Notes under the pieces: model-generated
Told to the model about the DNA's origin: nothing
What the model saw: only the letters and a program-made list of their open reading frames with translations
The model's database searches: none
Shown here: positions 23,552-28,662 of the stretch, piece by piece
Numbering within the stretch: position 1 is the stretch's first letter
Layout of the letters: each line of letters starts with the position of its first letter
NCBI GenBank assembly: GCA_905235885.1
Contig: CAJONM010000130.1
Span: forward strand, 1-28,662
From: an uncultured Clostridia bacterium
GTDB taxonomy: Bacteria; Bacillota; Clostridia; UBA1381
Length of the DNA: 28,662 nt
Reading direction: 5' to 3'
Translations under genes and position numbers: made by a program

Positions 23552-24850
23552 TTAGTCGTGCAGACGACGGTTGTCTATAACTCTCTTTGCCTTGCCCTCG
23601 CTGCGCTCTATTGATTTCGGGCGAAGCAGATGCACCTTTGCGCCTATGCCCAGCTGAGCGCGGAGCTGCGTTTCAAGTTTTCTCTTTTCAGAGTCGACAT
23701 CACCGCGGAAGCGCGGACTAAGCTCTACATTTATATCAAAGGTGTCTGTGTTGTTCACTCTGTCAACAACTATCTGATAGTTAGGCGATACTTCTATACT
23801 GTTTCTGAGCAGTACCTCCTCGATCTGTGACGGGAATACATTCACGCCGCGGATGATGAGCATATCGTCTGTTCTTCCTGCCGGCTTTCTCATTCTCACA
23901 TGAGTTCTGCCGCAAGAGCAGGTCTCATAATCAAGACGGCACAGATCGCGCGTTCTGTAGCGGAGAAGCGGCTGTCCCTCTTTTGTGATCGTGCTGAACA
24001 CAAGCTCGCCAAACGAGCCTTCCGGCAGCACTTCGCCCGTTTCGGGGTCTATTATCTCTGCTATGAACATATCCTCGCATATGTGCATACCGCTCTGAGC
24101 CGCGCATTCGTACGATACGCCCGGACCCATGATCTCGGTCAGACCGTAAACATCATAAGCCTTTAGACCCAAAGCGTCCTGTATCTGCCGGCGCATCTCC
24201 TCTGTCCACGGCTCCGCGCCGAATATGCCTGCCTGAAGCTTGAGCTGGTTTTTAACGCCCATTTCCTTGACTGTCTCGCCCAGATACATAGCGTATGAAG
24301 GCGTGCAGCAAAGATGCGTTGTGCCCAGATCGCACATAAACCTTATCTGACGCTCCGTATTGCCGGATGATGTCGGGATCACCATAGCGCCTATTTTCTC
24401 CGCACCCTGATGTGCGCCAAGACCGCCTGTAAACAAGCCGTAGCCGTATGATACCTGAACAATGGATTTATTGCTTGCACCGGCGGCGATAAGCTGACGC
24501 GCGAAGCCGTTGCTCCACTGGTCAAGATCGTTTCTGGTGTAGCCGGCGACAATTTGCTTTCCGGTCGTTCCGGATGATGCCTGTATTCTTACGATGTCTT
24601 TTTTATGTACCGCCAACAGCTGGAACGGATAGTAATCTCTCAGATCCTGCTTTGTTGTGAACGGCAGCTTGGATATATCCGAAAGCTCCTTGATGTCATC
24701 GGGATGGACCCCCATATCCTGCATACGCTCGCGGTACATTGGAACATTTTCATAGACTCTTTCGACCTGCCATTTCAGCTTTTCAAGCTGATTGGCGCGG
24801 ATCTCGTCGCGTGACATGGTCTCGATCTCTTGCTGAAAATATCTTTCCAT
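23552..24850 (-). CDS. paaK: Phenylacetate-CoA ligase
   Basis: A 432-residue member of the ANL adenylate-forming family, which couples arylacetate, CoA and ATP to arylacetyl-CoA, AMP and PPi. The nucleotide loop ASSGTTGKQIV is near residue 93, followed by YDVYGLTEIMGPG and the hinge region LLRYRTRDLCRLD with a small C-terminal AMP-binding-enzyme domain. The start after AAGGAG gives the usual MERYFQQEIETM. It follows iorB by 24 bases. In anaerobes with this iorA-iorB-paaK order the ligase may run in reverse, turning arylacetyl-CoA into arylacetate with ATP gain. The true acyl substrate is inferred. Confidence 0.92.
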   Translation of the reverse strand: MERYFQQEIETMSRDEIRANQLEKLKWQVERVYENVPMYRERMQDMGVHPDDIKELSDISKLPFTTKQDLRDYYPFQLLAVHKKDIVRIQASSGTTGKQIVAGYTRNDLDQWSNGFARQLIAAGASNKSIVQVSYGYGLFTGGLGAHQGAEKIGAMVIPTSSGNTERQIRFMCDLGTTHLCCTPSYAMYLGETVKEMGVKNQLKLQAGIFGAEPWTEEMRRQIQDALGLKAYDVYGLTEIMGPGVSYECAAQSGMHICEDMFIAEIIDPETGEVLPEGSFGELVFSTITKEGQPLLRYRTRDLCRLDYETCSCGRTHVRMRKPAGRTDDMLIIRGVNVFPSQIEEVLLRNSIEVSPNYQIVVDRVNNTDTFDINVELSPRFRGDVDSEKRKLETQLRAQLGIGAKVHLLRPKSIERSEGKAKRVIDNRRLHD

Positions 24851-24874
24851 TTAAAACATCTCCTTTTATATTAT

Positions 24875-25435
24875 TTACATATTATATCCAAGCTCAAACG
24901 CCTTCAGGTTTATGTCTAAGAACCGTTCGGGTACGGTTTCTTTGATCGTATCTATCCAGCTTTGTTTGGTTATATTTGTGCTTTTTGCGAGGATGCCTAT
25001 AAGAACGACATTTACCGATTTTACATTCCCCGCTTCAATCGCTGCCGACAGCGCATCCACCGCCAAAAGGTCGATCTTCGCCGCAAGCTTTTCCTCAATA
25101 TCCTCAGGATATTTTGCCGCGCCTGTTATGACGGGCATAGGATTTATTTTTTGAGTATTTGCGATCATTCTGCCGCCTTTTTTAAGGAACGGCAGCGCGC
25201 GCATCGCCTCAAGCATCTCGAACGCGAGGATTATATCCGCTTCACCCTTGTCTATGATGGGCGAATATACCTTATCGGCATACTTGACATATGTTACGAC
25301 GCTTCCGCCGCGTTGGCTCATGCCATGCACCTCGCTGACCTTAACATCATATCCCTCTTTTATGGCGACCTTGCCGATTATACGGCTTGCAAGGAGAGTT
25401 CCCTGACCGCCTACGCCTACGATCATAATATTCAT
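24875..25435 (-). CDS. iorB: Indolepyruvate:ferredoxin oxidoreductase, beta subunit
   Basis: The 186-residue gamma-domain subunit of the aryl-2-oxoacid:ferredoxin oxidoreductase. The family opening MNIMIVGVGGQGTLLASRIIG, the segment EVHGMSQRGGSVVTYVKY and the C-terminal helix region are clear. Together with IorA it oxidatively decarboxylates indolepyruvate, phenylpyruvate or hydroxyphenylpyruvate to the aryl-acetyl-CoA and reduces ferredoxin. Its start lies 4 bases after the iorA stop, and its ribosome site (GGGAGGA) is inside the end of iorA, so production of the two subunits is coupled. Confidence 0.95.
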   Translation of the reverse strand: MNIMIVGVGGQGTLLASRIIGKVAIKEGYDVKVSEVHGMSQRGGSVVTYVKYADKVYSPIIDKGEADIILAFEMLEAMRALPFLKKGGRMIANTQKINPMPVITGAAKYPEDIEEKLAAKIDLLAVDALSAAIEAGNVKSVNVVLIGILAKSTNITKQSWIDTIKETVPERFLDINLKAFELGYNM

Positions 25436-25439
25436 AGTA

Positions 25440-27179
25440 TCAGTCCTCCCTCTCTATCGCATGGAACGGACAGACATTTGTGCAAAGTCCGCAGCCGTTG
25501 CATTGCGTTGTGTCTATTTTTACGGTGTCGCCCTCGACCGAGATCGCCGGACAGCCCAGCTTCATACAAACCTTGCATTTTTTGCATTTGTCGGTTATCT
25601 TGCAGCTTCCGGAATATTTTTTACGCATATTCGGCAGGAGCGCACAAGGTCTTTGCGCGATTATTACCGACGGTGCCTCTCTTTCGACCTCTTCCTTTAC
25701 GACCTTTTCAAAGTTCTTTACATCGAACGGATCCGCCACTACAACATTCTCAATGCCTATTGATTTGCAAAGGGTTATGAGATTGACCTGCTTTGTCGGC
25801 TCCTTGCGGATCGTATAGCCGGTGGTGGGGTTGTCCTGATGCCCCGTCATACCCGTTATTGAGTTATCAAGGATTATGACGGTATTGTTGCCCTTGTTAT
25901 ATACTATATCGACAAGTCCGGTAATGCCTGAATGCATAAATGTCGAGTCACCGATGACGGATACGAGCTTTTTATTAAACTCCGCGCCTCTTGCCTTTGC
26001 CATACCGTGCGCCGCCGATACGGATGCGCCCATACATATGGTTGTGTCAACACTTTGCAGCGGCGGCGTTGCGCCGAGCGTGTAGCAGCCGATGTCGCCG
26101 GACACGATAAGTCCGAGCTTTTTGAGAACATAGAATGTGCCTCTGTGCGGACAGCCGGCGCACATTACCGGCGGACGGACGGGCGCAGGCTCGTCCATTG
26201 TGTCAAATTCGGGCATATCTGTGCCTAAAACCGCTTTCTTTATCATTGACGGAGTATATTCGCCCAAAAGCGTAAATACATCCTTGCCGATGACCGTTGC
26301 TCCGACGCTCTTTGCAAATTCTTCAATTATCGGATCAAGCTCTTCTATTACATATACTTTATCATACTTTGCCGCAAATTCTTTTATCTTCTTCTCCGGC
26401 AGCGGATAAACCACGCCCAATTTCAGATAATCGACCTTGCTGCCGAGAGCTTCCTTTGCGTATATGTATGAGATACCCGCGGCGATAACGCCTATTTTTG
26501 AGCCGTTTTCCTCAATGGAGTTGAGATCGGTCGTCTCGACCATTTCCTTTAGCGCGGCAATGCGCTCCTCTACGACAACATGGCGTTTTATTGCGTTGCC
26601 GGGCATCATAACATATTTTTGAGGCGCTCTTTCATAGTCCTTGAGCGGTACATCCTGCCGCTCGTTTTCCTCTACAAGGCTTTGTGAGTGCGAAACTCTT
26701 GTTGAAAGCCTGATAAATACGGGCGTGTCGAACTGCTCCGACAGCTCGTAAGCTTTTTTTGTATAATCTCTGCATTCGCCGCTGTCGGACGGTTCAAGCA
26801 TAAGTATCTTTGCCGCCTTTGCGTAATGGCGCGAATCCTGTTCGTTCTGTGACGAATGCATTCCCGGATCGTCGGCGACGCACAGTACCAGACCGGCGTT
26901 TACGCCCGTATAGCTTACCGTAAATACAGGGTCAGCCATAACATTGAGCCCGACATGCTTCATACATGACATTGCCCTCGCGCCGGCGATGGAAGCGCCT
27001 ATAGCCACCTCGCACGCCACCTTTTCGTTAGGCGCCCACTCAACATAAATATCATCGTATTTTACGATCGATTCCGTTATCTCGGTACTCGGCGTACCGG
27101 GATATGACGAAACGACCTTAACGCCGGCTTCATATGCGCCGCGCGCTATCGCGTCGTTTCCAAGCATCAGCTTTTTCAT
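25440..27179 (-). CDS. iorA: Indolepyruvate:ferredoxin oxidoreductase, alpha subunit
   Basis: A 579-residue catalytic subunit. The N-terminal pyrimidine-binding domain shows the segment SSYPGTPSTEI and MKHVGLNVMADP. The thiamine pyrophosphate domain (about 340-500) shows GDIGCYTLG, GDSTFMHSG and LDNSITGMTGHQDNP. The C terminus carries two ferredoxin-type cysteine sets (CKKCKVCMKLGCP and CNGCGLCTNVCPFHAI) for two [4Fe-4S] clusters, which pass electrons to ferredoxin. The reaction is arylpyruvate + CoA to aryl-acetyl-CoA + CO2. AAGGAG is 8 bases before the ATG. It is the first gene of the unit with iorB, paaK, yycJ and rlmH. A terminator hairpin directly upstream leaves no room for a promoter. 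Confidence 0.96.
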   Translation of the reverse strand: MKKLMLGNDAIARGAYEAGVKVVSSYPGTPSTEITESIVKYDDIYVEWAPNEKVACEVAIGASIAGARAMSCMKHVGLNVMADPVFTVSYTGVNAGLVLCVADDPGMHSSQNEQDSRHYAKAAKILMLEPSDSGECRDYTKKAYELSEQFDTPVFIRLSTRVSHSQSLVEENERQDVPLKDYERAPQKYVMMPGNAIKRHVVVEERIAALKEMVETTDLNSIEENGSKIGVIAAGISYIYAKEALGSKVDYLKLGVVYPLPEKKIKEFAAKYDKVYVIEELDPIIEEFAKSVGATVIGKDVFTLLGEYTPSMIKKAVLGTDMPEFDTMDEPAPVRPPVMCAGCPHRGTFYVLKKLGLIVSGDIGCYTLGATPPLQSVDTTICMGASVSAAHGMAKARGAEFNKKLVSVIGDSTFMHSGITGLVDIVYNKGNNTVIILDNSITGMTGHQDNPTTGYTIRKEPTKQVNLITLCKSIGIENVVVADPFDVKNFEKVVKEEVEREAPSVIIAQRPCALLPNMRKKYSGSCKITDKCKKCKVCMKLGCPAISVEGDTVKIDTTQCNGCGLCTNVCPFHAIERED

Positions 27180-27192
27180 AATACACTCTCCT

Positions 27193-27228
27193 TAAAAAAA
27201 CACCTAAAAGGGGGATAGCCATCCCCCT
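27193..27228 (-). terminator. Intrinsic terminator after murA
   Basis: Read on the minus strand, the arms AGGGGGAT (27228-27221) and ATCCCCCT (27216-27209) enclose a 4-base loop. TTTT, a short gap and then T7 (27200-27194) follow. The T7 directly abuts the iorA ribosome site (27193-27188). Confidence 0.85.
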
Positions 27229-27235
27229 CAAAGGC

Positions 27236-28516
27236 TTAAATATAATCATCTTCTATAACCGATATACGCTCTATATCGCCGCCGAGCGCTACAAATTTCG
27301 TTTCAAATGTCTCATAGCCGCGGTCTATATGGTATATATCGTATATTTCCGTAACGCCGTCCGCCATAAGACCTGCGATTATCATTGCCGCTCCGGCTCT
27401 GAGGTCGGTTGCATTTACTCTTGCGCCTGTGAGCTTCGGAACACCGTCAATGATCGCAAGCTTGCCCTCAACGCGAATATTTGCGCCCATGCGCTTGAGC
27501 TGACCGGTATATCTGAACCTGTCGTCCCATACGCCCTCGCGCGCTGTGCTTGTGCCGGCGATAGTCGTGAGGAATGTTACGAGCTGCGGCTGCATATCGG
27601 TCGGGTATCCGGGATACGGGAGCGCGATAAAATTAATCCTTCTAAGTACCGCGTTCTCACGGACATATACTCTGACCGAATCTATGCCGTATTCTACGCT
27701 TACGCCTGCCTCGATAAGCTTTGAGCCTATTATTTCAAGGTGACGGGGGATAACATTATGCAGCGTAACATCTCCGCGCGTGGCGGCAGCGGCTATCATA
27801 AATGTCCCTGCCTCTATCTGATCGGGGATAATGGCATATGTTCCGCCGCGAAGCTGAGGAACTCCGTGTATGCGTATCGTATCCGTACCGGCGCCGCGTA
27901 TCTTTGCGCCGCAGGCGTTTAGGAAATTGGCAAGATCGACTACATGAGGCTCCTTTGCCGCGCTTTCTATAACTGTCGTACCCTCCGCCAGCGTCGCCGC
28001 AAGAATGGCGTTTACTGTCGCTCCGACGGAGACAATGTCAAAAAATATCCGAGTACCGACAAGATTTTCCGCCTCGGCGGTGACCATTCCGTGCGATGTA
28101 TCCACCTCTGCACCCAGAAGCCCGAAGCTTTTTATGTGCATATCTATAGGCCGCGTGCCGAAATCGCATCCGCCGGGCGTGTCAACGACAAATTTGCCGA
28201 ATCTGCCAAGAAGCGCGCCCATAAGGTAGCTTGAGCCGCGCATACGGCGCGTAAGCTGACTCTGCGGCCGGTATGAATTAACATTTGTGCAGTCTATCTC
28301 AACCGTATTTTTATCTATATATCTGACCTCCGCGCCCAGCTCGCGCAATATTTTAAGGTACAGCTTTACATCATTTATGTCCGGCAGATTTTCGATGCGG
28401 CATAAGCCGTTGATCAGAAGACACGCCGGAAGTATTGCAACGGCGGCATTTTTTGCGCCGCTTATCGTGACATCTCCACAAAGCTTATTTCCGCCCTTTA
28501 TAAGCAGCTTTTCCAC
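27236..28516 (-). CDS. murA: UDP-N-acetylglucosamine 1-carboxyvinyltransferase
   Basis: MurA catalyses the first committed step of peptidoglycan synthesis, transfer of enolpyruvate from PEP to UDP-GlcNAc, in the cytosol. It has 426 residues, the normal length for the EPT fold. K22 and N23 (SGAKNAAVAIL) are kept. The active-site cysteine is C117 in DTPGGCDFGTRPID, so the enzyme should be of the fosfomycin-sensitive type. The YPTDMQPQ segment holds the catalytic Asp. The start codon is GTG, with AGGAGG 7 bases upstream. Firmicutes often carry two MurA copies, and I cannot tell which one this is. It has its own promoter and terminator. Confidence 0.97.
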   Translation of the reverse strand: MEKLLIKGGNKLCGDVTISGAKNAAVAILPACLLINGLCRIENLPDINDVKLYLKILRELGAEVRYIDKNTVEIDCTNVNSYRPQSQLTRRMRGSSYLMGALLGRFGKFVVDTPGGCDFGTRPIDMHIKSFGLLGAEVDTSHGMVTAEAENLVGTRIFFDIVSVGATVNAILAATLAEGTTVIESAAKEPHVVDLANFLNACGAKIRGAGTDTIRIHGVPQLRGGTYAIIPDQIEAGTFMIAAAATRGDVTLHNVIPRHLEIIGSKLIEAGVSVEYGIDSVRVYVRENAVLRRINFIALPYPGYPTDMQPQLVTFLTTIAGTSTAREGVWDDRFRYTGQLKRMGANIRVEGKLAIIDGVPKLTGARVNATDLRAGAAMIIAGLMADGVTEIYDIYHIDRGYETFETKFVALGGDIERISVIEDDYI

Positions 28517-28573
28517 CGTAACACCTCCTTGTGTGCAAAGTCCAAACTTATCGATTGCAATAAACCGACTATA

Positions 28574-28602
28574 AGTATAACATAAAACAACGAAAAAAGC
28601 AA
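28574..28602 (-). promoter_or_regulatory. Promoter of murA
   Basis: On the minus strand TTGCTT (28597-28602) and TATACT (28574-28579) have a 17-base spacer. The start codon lies about 57 bases downstream. Bases 28603-28662 beyond it are AT-rich and hold no gene that I can see. Confidence 0.7.
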
Positions 28603-28662
28603 GATTTTTTCGATATGTATGTAAAATGTAATATTATTGTAACAGAAAAAACAGTCTGCCGC

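Noticed and set aside
24962..25780. 272-codon plus-strand frame over iorB and iorA
   Set aside because: Both iorB and iorA have full motifs. This frame is Cys-, His- and Arg-rich shadow translation.
1..28662. tRNA, rRNA, CRISPR array, insertion sequence, attachment site or toxin-antitoxin pair
   Set aside because: I looked for cloverleaf ends, spaced direct repeats, transposase or integrase motifs and short paired genes and found none.

Overview
The window looks like chromosomal DNA of an anaerobic, moderate-GC, low-copy Firmicute of the class Clostridia, probably a gut or plant-fibre-associated species. This rests on strong AGGAGG-type ribosome sites, consensus sigma-A promoters, a wall-teichoic-acid glycosyltransferase of the TagA type, the YycJ/RlmH pair, a clostridial-type second topoisomerase II pair, a ferredoxin-dependent indolepyruvate oxidoreductase, and a large secreted arabinan-degrading enzyme. 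It is mostly core chromosome. I see no tRNA, rRNA, CRISPR, insertion sequence, phage or plasmid gene. Species cannot be named from this sequence alone.

Layout. 1-661: 3' part of a pyridoxal/pyridoxamine kinase (+), closed by a perfect hairpin. 700-2827: an aldo/keto reductase and an iron alcohol dehydrogenase as an overlapping minus-strand pair. 2976-3269: a small conserved protein on the plus strand with its own promoter, divergent from the reductase. 3322-11871: a long minus-strand run transcribed from a regulated-looking promoter near 11950. It starts with a 1637-residue secreted enzyme carrying two GH43 catalytic domains, followed at close spacing by hisH, hisF, two small membrane proteins and a GltD/PreT-like flavoprotein. 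11872-12275 (404 bases) has no gene. It holds the glycosidase promoter, a tandem palindrome upstream of it, and the consensus promoter and structured leader of rpsB.

12276-22279 is all plus strand: rpsB-tsf and a terminator; rluA-type pseudouridine synthase and rsmA; then a promoter overlapping the rsmA stop and a four-gene unit of type II topoisomerase subunits B and A, citrate synthase and TagA. 28516-22280 is all minus strand: murA with its own promoter and terminator, then the tightly packed unit iorA-iorB-paaK-yycJ-rlmH. rlmH and tagA converge with no bases between their stop codons.

How the genes work together. IorAB plus the phenylacetate-CoA ligase form a recognisable route from aromatic 2-oxoacids to arylacetyl-CoA and, by the reverse ligase reaction, to arylacetate and ATP. 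The glycosidase would release arabinose from arabinan outside the cell. The rest is translation (S2, EF-Ts, rRNA modification), DNA topology, wall synthesis (MurA, TagA), histidine synthesis and central metabolism. I found no clearly new system. The items most worth checking are the operator-like tandem palindrome, the rpsB leader, the mixed transcription units, and two terminators that leave no room for a promoter before the next gene.
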